Assembly (NCBI GenBank): GCA_905236115.1 | Contig: CAJOOL010000018.1 | Location: 1 to 5,015 of the forward strand | Reading direction: 5' to 3' | Source of the DNA: an uncultured Endomicrobiia bacterium | GTDB lineage: Bacteria > Elusimicrobiota > Endomicrobiia > Endomicrobiales > Endomicrobiaceae | Length of the DNA stretch: 5,015 nucleotides | Shown: piece by piece, positions 1 through 5,015 of the stretch | Layout: the number at the start of each line of letters is the position of its first letter | How positions within the stretch are numbered: position 1 is the stretch's first letter | Made by a program: the position numbers and the translations under genes | Notes under the pieces: model-generated | What the model was told of the DNA's origin: nothing | The model's input: the letters and a program-made list of their open reading frames with translations, nothing else | Database searches by the model: none

Positions 1-1
1 A

Positions 2-58
2 AATTCTGAAGAAGCAAAAAAGTGGATGAGCAAGTCTAAGAAGAAGGCGGAGAAATAG
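2..58 (+). CDS. C-terminal end of an upstream gene, possibly a DUF58 protein (5' truncated)
   Basis: Reading from base 2 gives 18 codons (NSEEAKKWMSKSKKKAEK) ending in TAG at 56-58. The other two forward frames hit a stop within the first 30 bases, so this is the only frame that can carry a gene entering from the left. The tail is very basic and lysine-rich, as expected for a cytoplasmic C-terminus. In many bacteria a MoxR ATPase gene and a DUF58 gene lie directly upstream of the Bat genes, so a DUF58 protein is the natural guess. That identity rests on gene order only, because 18 residues contain no diagnostic motif. It could equally be another protein of the same operon. Confidence 0.5.
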   Translation, partial: NSEEAKKWMSKSKKKAEK

Positions 59-142
59 AGAATTGAAAGAATAGATGTTGAACGGTTGAGAACGGCCGGC
101 AACGGAAGATTTATTGTATTGAAATAGCAGATTGTAAGCAAG
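59..142. other. Intergenic gap upstream of the Bat genes
   Basis: This 84-base gap is the only real non-coding spacer in the window, since all later junctions are 15 bases or less. It is AT-rich at both ends with a GC-rich centre (about 81-105) containing the AACGG repeats annotated separately. No convincing -35/-10 pair could be placed: TTGAAA at 63-68 and TTGAAC at 78-83 have no TATAAT-like box at 16-18 bases, and TATTGT at 112-117 lacks a well-spaced partner. No stem followed by a T-run, and so no terminator, is visible. The gap could hold a weak internal or regulated promoter, or be plain spacer within a longer operon. Confidence 0.6.
81..105 (+). repeat. Three AACGG direct repeats with 10-bp period
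   Basis: AACGG begins at 81, 91 and 101, giving three exact copies spaced by exactly 10 bases, about one helical turn. The two spacers between copies are TTGAG and CCGGC. The 25-base patch has 16 G/C, clearly richer than its AT-rich surroundings. The palindromes CGGCCG (93-98) and GCCGGC (95-100) overlap the middle unit. Same-face direct repeats with helical spacing resemble binding sites of some transcription factors, such as OmpR/PhoB-type response regulators, but no known operator is recognised. Chance or decayed low-complexity DNA remains possible. Confidence 0.45.
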
Positions 143-1015
143 ATGAAAAAAAATATAGTAATATTTTTAATAATTTTATTAACTTCATTTAATCTGTATG
201 CCTTTGAGCAGTCTTTAACGCCTAAGCAGAATATTACCGTCGGTGATAAAGTTACGCTCAATATAAAAGCAGACGGATTAACACCGGGCACCATAGATAA
301 AACCAAACTTTCCGAACTTAATTTCGGAGATTTTGAACTTTTGGATATAAAGCAGGCCGCAGACGGTTCAACGGACTTTATTTTATCGGTATATAAAACA
401 GGCAAAGTTGAACTTCTTTCCGTGGAAATTCCGTATACTTATGAAAATCAAAATAAGTTTGTAAAAACAAAAGCCGAACCTTTGGAAGTCAAATCAGTAA
501 TTGACCCTAAAAATCTTCCACAAGACATACAGGATATTAAAGGTATAGCAAAATTCAGTCACGGTATTTTATGGTATCTGACTTTTATTTTGATATTTTT
601 GGCTTTGGCCGTATTGGTTTATTATTTGATTAAGAAGTTTATGAAAGAATTTACAAACGATTTAACGCCTGAAGAAATAATACAGTCAATACCGCCGAAA
701 GAATATGCTTTAAAACAGCTTGAAGAGTTATCGTCCGAAAATCTTCCGCAAAAAGGACAGATAAAAGAATACTATGATAAACTTTCCGATATTATAAGAT
801 TTTATCTTAAAAGGACATATTTTGTTGATACCATGGAAAGAACTACGACAGAATTATACCAAATGCTGAAAGATAAAATCGCTCCGGAACATAACAGAGA
901 AATTAAAATTTATCTGCAAAACTGCGACTTTGTAAAATTTGCCAAACTTGTTCCGTCGGACGAAGATATAAAAAAAGATTTTGATACGGCAAAAGAATTT
1001 ATAGAAAAATTATGA
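143..1015 (+). CDS. BatD/DUF4381-like single-pass membrane protein of the Bat operon
   Basis: This is a 290-residue envelope protein, probably an accessory subunit of the Bat complex. Residues 1-20 form a signal sequence (MKKN, hydrophobic core, cleavage probably after LYA). Residues about 24-118 are beta-strand-rich and resemble the first domain of BatD, with a VGDKVTLNI strand, a FGDFELLDI segment and a KTGKVELLSVEIPY segment. A membrane helix follows at about 143-163, with KK and K just after it. By the positive-inside rule the tail (about 165-290) is therefore cytoplasmic. That tail carries features typical of DUF4381/BatD-type tails: a KEYALKQLEEL helix, KEYYDKLSDIIRFYLKRTY (207-225), MERTTTELYQML and CDFVKFAKLVPSD (261-273). 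The start follows from the signal peptide; no strong Shine-Dalgarno sequence precedes it. Its stop overlaps the batA start by 4 bases. The family assignment comes from motif pattern and context rather than a search. Its exact role is unknown, but the tail is a plausible contact for a cytoplasmic MoxR ATPase. Confidence 0.8.
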   Translation: MKKNIVIFLIILLTSFNLYAFEQSLTPKQNITVGDKVTLNIKADGLTPGTIDKTKLSELNFGDFELLDIKQAADGSTDFILSVYKTGKVELLSVEIPYTYENQNKFVKTKAEPLEVKSVIDPKNLPQDIQDIKGIAKFSHGILWYLTFILIFLALAVLVYYLIKKFMKEFTNDLTPEEIIQSIPPKEYALKQLEELSSENLPQKGQIKEYYDKLSDIIRFYLKRTYFVDTMERTTTELYQMLKDKIAPEHNREIKIYLQNCDFVKFAKLVPSDEDIKKDFDTAKEFIEKL

Positions 1016-1998
1016 GATTTTTATACATATATTTATTAGCTTTAATTCCGTTAATTTTAATTCTTTATTTTTTAAAAGAAAAATTTTATTTAAAAACTTT
1101 TTTAAAATTTTCTTCTTTGTCTTTTTTCGGCGGCAAAACCGGAATAAGAACAAAACTTTTGCGTGTGCCCGATATTTTGATACTTTTGGGAATATGTCTT
1201 GTTATAGCGGCTCTTGCACGTCCGCAGAGTTCTTCCCGGTATGAAACTTTTAATGCCGAAGGAATAGACATAATGATTGTTACCGATACTTCCACCAGTA
1301 TGGAAGCCGTTGACCCTACGGTAAATATTACAAGAATACAAAATGCAAAAAACAGAGCAAAAGAATTTATTTTAAAAAGAGTAAACGACAGAATAGGAAT
1401 AGTTGTTTTCAGCTCCATAGCTTTTACGCAGTGTCCTTTAACTCTTGATAAAGATGCGTTGATAAATTTTGTTGACATGATAAATACGTACATAACAAAA
1501 GCCGACGGAACCGCAATAGGCAGTGCATTGGCTACTGCCGTAAACAGACTTTCCAAAGTGGAAAGCAAAAGTAAAATTATTGTTCTTCTTACCGACGGTG
1601 CAAACAATGCCGGTGAAATTACCCCGGTAACCGCCGCAAATCTGGCGAAAGATAATAAGATAAAAATTTATACGGTAGGTATAGGAAGTCCGCAGGATTA
1701 TTATTTGGTTGACGATATGTTTTTCGGTAAAAGAAAAGTTCAGGCTCAAGGAAATAATTTTGATGAAACCCTGCTTAAAGAAATAGCAGAAATTACCGGC
1801 GGGGAATATTTTGCCGCACGGACGTCAAAAGATTTGTATCAGGCATTTTCAAGTATAGACAAGCTTGAAAAAACTGCCGTAGAATATACCAAATCCGTAA
1901 ACTACAATGAGCAGTATATGAAGTTTTTGCTGCCTGCTTTTTGGCTTCTGATTTTGGGTTTTATACTGAAAAATACGATTTTAAAAAGGCTTCCTTAA
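1012..1998 (+). CDS. batA: BatA-type VWA-domain inner-membrane protein
   Basis: This 328-residue protein has the normal BatA length and plan. Two N-terminal membrane helices lie at about 4-20 and 54-69, the second followed by the family motif ALARPQ (67-72). A VWA domain spans about 86-285, and a third helix at about 305-320 is followed by a short basic tail (LKRLP). The MIDAS metal site is complete: DTSTS (Asp92, Ser94, Ser96), Thr167 in DGTAIG, and Asp195 in TDGANNAG. Other BatA hallmarks are RIGIVVFSSIAFTQCPLT (127-144), YTVGIGS (220-226) and DETLLKEIAEITGGEYF (251-267). The basic loop between helices 1 and 2 and the basic C-terminus suggest that the VWA domain faces the periplasm. The start overlaps the preceding stop (ATGA at 1012-1015), implying translational coupling, and batB begins at the very next base after its stop. 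BatA is thought to act with BatB in a divalent-cation-dependent envelope complex linked to MoxR. The substrate is unknown. Confidence 0.92.
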   Translation: MRFLYIYLLALIPLILILYFLKEKFYLKTFLKFSSLSFFGGKTGIRTKLLRVPDILILLGICLVIAALARPQSSSRYETFNAEGIDIMIVTDTSTSMEAVDPTVNITRIQNAKNRAKEFILKRVNDRIGIVVFSSIAFTQCPLTLDKDALINFVDMINTYITKADGTAIGSALATAVNRLSKVESKSKIIVLLTDGANNAGEITPVTAANLAKDNKIKIYTVGIGSPQDYYLVDDMFFGKRKVQAQGNNFDETLLKEIAEITGGEYFAARTSKDLYQAFSSIDKLEKTAVEYTKSVNYNEQYMKFLLPAFWLLILGFILKNTILKRLP

Positions 1999-3006
1999 AT
2001 GTTTGAAAATATAAATAATTTTCTGCTTTTAATAATAGTATTTATAACGGCCGTAATATTTGCCGTGTCTTTTTTTATGGCAAAAAAAACTTTAAATAAT
2101 TTTATAAATTCTTCTTTATGGGGACAGCTGGTAAATGTTGATTTTATAAAAATTTTTATAAAAAATGCGGCTTTTATTTTGGCATTATTTTTTATCGTTA
2201 CCGCACTGGCACGTCCCAAATGGGGGTTAAAACAGGTTGAAGCGAAATCTTTATCAAGCGATATAGTCGTAGCGGTAGACGTATCAAAAAGTATGCTTGC
2301 ACAGGATTTAAAACCCGACAGAATAACGAGAGCAAAAATAGTTTTTAAAGATTTAATTGAAAAGTTGAAAGGTCAGAGAATAGGTCTGATTGCGTTTGCG
2401 GGTGAAGCATACTGGCAGTGTCCTTTGACATCCGACACGAAAGCATTTGAAATGTTTCTTTCAATGCTTGATACCGAAACAGTTCCTTTTTACGGGACAA
2501 ATCTTGCCGCACCGATAAATTTAGCCTGTGAAAGTTTAAAGAAAGTTCCATCTGCAGCCAAAGCCGTAGTTATTATTACCGACGGAGAAAGTTTTGACGG
2601 TGATTTGAATAATTCTTTAAAACTGGCAAAAGAAAGCCGAACAAAAATTTTCTGCGTAGGTATAGGAACGGATAAAGGCGAGCCTGTTCCGACATACGAT
2701 AACAACGGACAGTTTAAAGAATACATGAAAGATCAAAACGGAAAAACCGTTGTAACGAAACTGGATTCTCAAACACTTTTGCAGATTGCCGTATCAAGCG
2801 GGGGAAAATATTATAATCTTAATCAAGACATATCTTTAAATGACCTTATAAACAGATTGAACAATTTGGATAAAATTGAGGGAACAGGAAGCATTCTTAA
2901 TAATCTTGAAGACAGGTTTTATGTGCCTCTTGCTTTGGCATTAATTTTTTTGATGGTGTTTTTATTTATGCCGGAAAGCAAGAACAGGTTGAAAAGAATG
3001 GTTTAA
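1999..3006 (+). CDS. batB: BatB-type VWA-domain inner-membrane protein
   Basis: This 335-residue protein is a paralogue of the preceding BatA with the same architecture. Helices lie at about 7-26 and 55-72, the second followed by ALARPKWG (69-76). The VWA domain covers about 88-290, and a C-terminal helix at about 308-324 precedes a basic tail (KNRLKRMV). The MIDAS residues are all present: DVSKS (Asp94, Ser96, Ser98), Thr167 in FYGTNL, and Asp195 in TDGES. BatB-specific features are PDRITRAK (107-113), RIGLIAFAGEAYWQCPLT (127-144) and GIGTDKGEPVPTYDNNG (221-237), the extended loop that separates BatB from BatA. As with BatA, charge distribution puts the VWA domain in the periplasm. The ATG abuts the batA stop with no spacer. 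AAGG at 1986-1989, inside the end of batA, gives a usable ribosome site 9 bases upstream. It probably forms a heteromeric complex with BatA and binds the exported BatC/BatD partners; this is inferred from family context. Confidence 0.92.
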   Translation: MFENINNFLLLIIVFITAVIFAVSFFMAKKTLNNFINSSLWGQLVNVDFIKIFIKNAAFILALFFIVTALARPKWGLKQVEAKSLSSDIVVAVDVSKSMLAQDLKPDRITRAKIVFKDLIEKLKGQRIGLIAFAGEAYWQCPLTSDTKAFEMFLSMLDTETVPFYGTNLAAPINLACESLKKVPSAAKAVVIITDGESFDGDLNNSLKLAKESRTKIFCVGIGTDKGEPVPTYDNNGQFKEYMKDQNGKTVVTKLDSQTLLQIAVSSGGKYYNLNQDISLNDLINRLNNLDKIEGTGSILNNLEDRFYVPLALALIFLMVFLFMPESKNRLKRMV

Positions 3007-3017
3007 GGGTTGAAGAG
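3005..3017 (+). promoter_or_regulatory. Purine-rich ribosome-binding region that decides the batC start
   Basis: Two in-frame starts are possible for batC: TTG at 3010 and ATG at 3022. AAGGG (3005-3009) touches the TTG directly, which leaves no spacing for ribosome binding there, while it lies 12 bases from the ATG. The second purine run GAAGAG (3012-3017) is 4 bases from the ATG. ATG at 3022 also gives a standard signal peptide beginning MKK. The ATG is therefore preferred. The match to a consensus Shine-Dalgarno sequence is only moderate. Confidence 0.4.
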
Positions 3018-3021
3018 TTTT

Positions 3022-3840
3022 ATGAAAAAAACAATATTTTTAATAACAATATTATTTCTTGCGTCCATATCCGCTTTTGCCTATGAGAATATGGTAAAAG
3101 GAAATAAATTTTATCATAAAGGCGATTTTGACAAAGCCGTTGAGTTTTATCAAAAAGCGGCGGAAAAAGACGATAAAAATCCTTTAATAAAATACAATCT
3201 TGCCAACGCATATTACAGAAAAGGACAATATGATACCGCTTGTGATTATTATAATTTCGCTCTTAAAAATACGGATAACGAAAATTTAAAAAGTGCAATA
3301 CTTTACAATATGGGTAATGCCGCTTACAGAAAGCAGGATACGAACCTGGCACTGGATTACTACAAAGCCTGTTTAAAATTAAATCCGTCCGATATTCAGG
3401 CAAAACAGAATATAGAATTTTTGCAACAGGATAAACAGAAGCAGCAAAATAAAAACGACAAAGATAAAAACAAAAAAGACAAAAATCAAAATCAGAAAGA
3501 TAATAACGATAATAACGACAATAACGACGGTCGGCAAAACCGTAACGACGAAGATAAGCAGGATAAATACAGCCGGCAAAATAAAGATGATAATAAAGAT
3601 AATGAAAAACAGGATAAAAATGATACCGGTGATAACAAAACCGATAATGACAAAGACGAAAAAAACAAAGATAATAAAGATAAAAACGAACAGGATAATA
3701 AAGACAATAGCAGCGAAAATAAACAGCAAAATTCCGGACAGCATTTGCTGGATTATTTTGACAAACAGGATAAACAAAATAACGACAAAGCCAAGGCTGT
3801 TAATGTAAAAGCCAAGGCAAAAAGCGGTAAAATATGGTAG
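3022..3840 (+). CDS. batC: BatC-type exported TPR protein with Lys/Asp/Asn/Gln-rich linker
   Basis: Starting from ATG 3022 the protein has 272 residues; a TTG at 3010 would add four (MKSF) ahead of it. Residues 1-20 are a signal peptide with likely cleavage after AFA. Three TPR units follow: about 21-54 (GNKFYHKGDFDKAVEFYQKAA), 55-88 (NLANAYYRKGQYDTACDYYNFAL) and 92-125 (NMGNAAYRKQDTNLALDYYKACLKLNP). Residues about 136-236 are a low-complexity linker in which about 85 of 101 residues are K, D, N or Q. The last part (HLLDYFDKQDKQNNDKAKA, ending SGKIW) resembles the conserved BatC C-terminus, a short amphipathic segment followed by a basic stretch and a terminal Trp, commonly written KDW. No membrane helix is visible beyond the signal peptide, so it should be a soluble periplasmic adaptor, presumably scaffolding BatA/BatB/BatD. 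It is closely followed by batD (5-base gap). The family call is firm from order and domains; partner binding is inferred. Confidence 0.87.
   Translation: MKKTIFLITILFLASISAFAYENMVKGNKFYHKGDFDKAVEFYQKAAEKDDKNPLIKYNLANAYYRKGQYDTACDYYNFALKNTDNENLKSAILYNMGNAAYRKQDTNLALDYYKACLKLNPSDIQAKQNIEFLQQDKQKQQNKNDKDKNKKDKNQNQKDNNDNNDNNDGRQNRNDEDKQDKYSRQNKDDNKDNEKQDKNDTGDNKTDNDKDEKNKDNKDKNEQDNKDNSSENKQQNSGQHLLDYFDKQDKQNNDKAKAVNVKAKAKSGKIW
3427..3729 (+). repeat. Low-complexity purine-rich tract encoding the BatC linker
   Basis: About 300 bases inside batC are built almost entirely from AAA/AAC/AAT/GAT/GAC/CAG/CAA codons. They encode degenerate short runs such as NNDNNDNND (161-169) and repeated DNKD/DKNK words. 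The units are imperfect, and codons vary between copies (AAT/AAC, GAT/GAC), so this is not a recent exact tandem expansion. The reading frame continues intact into the conserved C-terminal segment. On the opposite strand the tract yields long artificial Ile/Phe/Val- or Leu/Ser-rich open frames that should not be annotated as genes. Confidence 0.8.
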
Positions 3841-3845
3841 AGATT

Positions 3846-5015
3846 ATGAAGATAAAAAATTTTATTTTTAAGAAATTAAAAAACATTTTTGCGGTATTGA
3901 TTTTTTTTGTTTCGGTCTGTGCTTATGCCGATAATATTCAAATGAATTCTTCCGTAAACAGAACGGAAGTTGCATTAAACGAAACATTGCAATTGACTGT
4001 TTCCGTTAGCGGAGATTCCCGCAGGCTTCCGGAGTTTTCCGCACCGACATTGGCGGACTTCAATATTTATGGAACTTCTCAGTCAAAAAGTTTTTCAATG
4101 ATTAACGGGCAGATAAACAATACCGTCAGTTACGTATATACTTTAAGACCTAAAAAAACAGGAGAATACGAAATACCGTCTTTCAGTCTCACTTACGACG
4201 GACAGACTTATGAAACAAATCCCGTAAAAATTACGGTTACCGATGCCAAAACGGTAAGTTCGGTTTCGGTTCAAAGTACGCAGATTCCTCCGCAGAAACA
4301 GACTTCGCAGGTTTATAATTTTGATACGTCCAAAGCAGTTTTTGTTCAGGCAAAAACGGATAAAAAATCCGCCTACATTAACGAAAAAATAGTTTATACT
4401 TTTTCTTTCTATACTTCAGTAAATATTTTATCAAATCCGTCTTATCAGGCACCGAACTTTACTGGATTTTTTACCGGTAATACTTCCCAAAACAGTTACA
4501 GAACACAGATCAACGGAAAAGATTATTCCGTTACGGAAGTTTCTACCGAGCTTTATCCTCAGCAGGAAGGAAACATTTCCATACAGCCTACCGTTATTAT
4601 GGTATCCATAGAAGATTTTTCAAAAAATTATGACGATTTCTTTTCTTCTTTTTTTACAAGAAGCAAAAATGTTGAACTGACAACGGATAAAATAAATATA
4701 AAAGTTTCTAAAGTTCCCGAAAATACGGATATGGTCGGTTCATTTAAAATGTCTGTTTTTGTTGACAAGAAAGAGAAAAAAGAAAACGAACCTTTTGACT
4801 TAAAAATTACAACAACGGGCAGCGGCAATATTAAAACAATACAGGAACCGGAAATATATTTATCGGAAAATTTAAAGAAATACGAAACTTCGGAAAAAAT
4901 ATTAAAACAGGGTGATAAAGAAATGGGAAAAGAATTTACCGTATTGATAATGCCTTTAAGTGCGGGATACGGCGAAATAAAAATTCTTCCTCAAAAATAT
5001 TTTGATACCGTATCG
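3846..5015 (+). CDS. batD: BatD-type exported beta-domain protein (3' end beyond the window)
   Basis: An open frame of exactly 390 codons runs from ATG 3846 to the window edge without a stop. Residues 1-28 form a signal peptide: basic MKIKNFIFKKLKN, a hydrophobic core, and likely cleavage after AYA. Residues about 30-133 form the first BatD beta domain: NRTEVALNETLQLTVSVSGD, LPEFSAPTLADFNIYGTSQS (61-80), INGQINNTVSYVYTLRPKKTGEYEIPSF (86-113) and YETNPVKITV. A Gln/Ser-rich linker (about 137-155) follows. A second beta domain starts at about 163 (VFVQAKTDKKSAYINEKIVYTFSFYT) and a third at about 297 (GSFKMSVFVDKKEKKENEPFDLKITTTGSGNIKTI). This matches the repeated beta-domain layout of BatD. Family members are commonly about 550-620 residues, so a C-terminal portion with the expected membrane helix is probably missing here. 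It starts 5 bases after batC with only a weak ribosome site. A periplasmic, membrane-tethered role with BatA/B/C is inferred from the family; its ligand is unknown. Confidence 0.88.
   Translation, partial: MKIKNFIFKKLKNIFAVLIFFVSVCAYADNIQMNSSVNRTEVALNETLQLTVSVSGDSRRLPEFSAPTLADFNIYGTSQSKSFSMINGQINNTVSYVYTLRPKKTGEYEIPSFSLTYDGQTYETNPVKITVTDAKTVSSVSVQSTQIPPQKQTSQVYNFDTSKAVFVQAKTDKKSAYINEKIVYTFSFYTSVNILSNPSYQAPNFTGFFTGNTSQNSYRTQINGKDYSVTEVSTELYPQQEGNISIQPTVIMVSIEDFSKNYDDFFSSFFTRSKNVELTTDKINIKVSKVPENTDMVGSFKMSVFVDKKEKKENEPFDLKITTTGSGNIKTIQEPEIYLSENLKKYETSEKILKQGDKEMGKEFTVLIMPLSAGYGEIKILPQKYFDTVS

Noticed and set aside
85..103. GTTG...CAAC inverted repeat around the GC-rich island as a terminator or attenuator hairpin
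   Set aside because: The stem is only 4 bp with an 11-base loop, and no T-run follows, so it does not meet the usual form of an intrinsic terminator.
63..117. Possible sigma70 promoter (TTGAAA or TTGAAC with TATTGT)
   Set aside because: No -35/-10 pair has acceptable spacing, and single-box matches are expected by chance in AT-rich DNA.
1086..1607. Minus-strand open frame of 173 codons within batA
   Set aside because: It overlaps the strongly supported BatA VWA domain, shows no recognisable domain, and its apparent motifs are reverse-complement shadows.
3010..3021. TTG at 3010 as the batC start
   Set aside because: The purine-rich AAGGG abuts it with no spacing, whereas ATG at 3022 has a better-placed purine run and begins a standard MKK signal peptide. 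TTG use cannot be fully excluded.
3379..3777. Minus-strand open frame of 132 codons, very rich in Ile/Phe/Val
   Set aside because: It is the complement of the AAA/AAT/GAT-rich BatC linker; composition alone keeps it open. It has no plausible start context and lies wholly inside batC.
3587..3808. Plus-strand alternative-frame ORF within batC (Ile/Lys-rich)
   Set aside because: It is a frame-shifted reading of the low-complexity tract, and the BatC frame is uninterrupted through it to the conserved C-terminus.
4628..4828. Minus-strand 66-codon ORF opposite batD
   Set aside because: It lies inside the clearly coding batD frame, is Ser/Phe-rich as expected from the complement of Lys/Glu codons, and has no supporting context.

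Overview
The window carries most of a Bat ("Bacteroides aerotolerance") operon on the + strand. This is the cell-envelope cluster of paired von Willebrand factor A (VWA) proteins usually found next to a MoxR AAA+ ATPase and a DUF58 protein. The DNA is AT-rich with A/T-ending codons and many Lys/Asn/Ile residues. Signal peptides together with periplasmic and inner-membrane proteins point to a diderm (Gram-negative-type) bacterium. The gene order and composition would suit an AT-rich anaerobe such as an Elusimicrobia/Endomicrobium relative or a spirochaete, but the sequence alone does not settle the taxon.

Layout. Positions 2-58 are the last 18 codons of an upstream gene, perhaps the DUF58 gene. 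Positions 59-142 are a short non-coding gap with a conspicuous GC-rich patch in which AACGG recurs three times at exactly 10-bp steps. Then follow five tightly packed genes: a BatD/DUF4381-like membrane protein (143-1015), batA (1012-1998), batB (1999-3006), batC (about 3022-3840) and batD (3846 to the window edge, incomplete at its 3' end). Junctions are a 4-base ATGA overlap, a directly abutting stop/start, a 15-base gap (3 bases if a TTG start is used) and a 5-base gap. This is the signature of one co-transcribed, translationally coupled unit. No RNA gene, mobile element, CRISPR array or terminator is visible.

How the genes fit together. BatA and BatB are paralogous three-helix membrane proteins, each with a VWA domain holding a complete metal-binding (MIDAS) site. 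Positive-inside reasoning places both VWA domains in the periplasm. BatC is an exported TPR protein with an extreme Lys/Asp/Asn/Gln linker, and BatD is an exported beta-domain protein. The first gene has a BatD-like periplasmic beta domain, one membrane helix and a cytoplasmic tail of about 125 residues. In this window that tail is the only substantial cytoplasmic domain, so it is the best candidate here to connect the envelope complex with a cytoplasmic MoxR ATPase. The biochemical function of Bat systems is poorly defined. Proposed roles include stress or oxygen tolerance and metal-dependent assembly or chaperoning of envelope complexes. Nothing in the window looks like an entirely new system; the leads of interest are the repeated motif upstream, the domain shared by the first and last genes, and the BatC linker.
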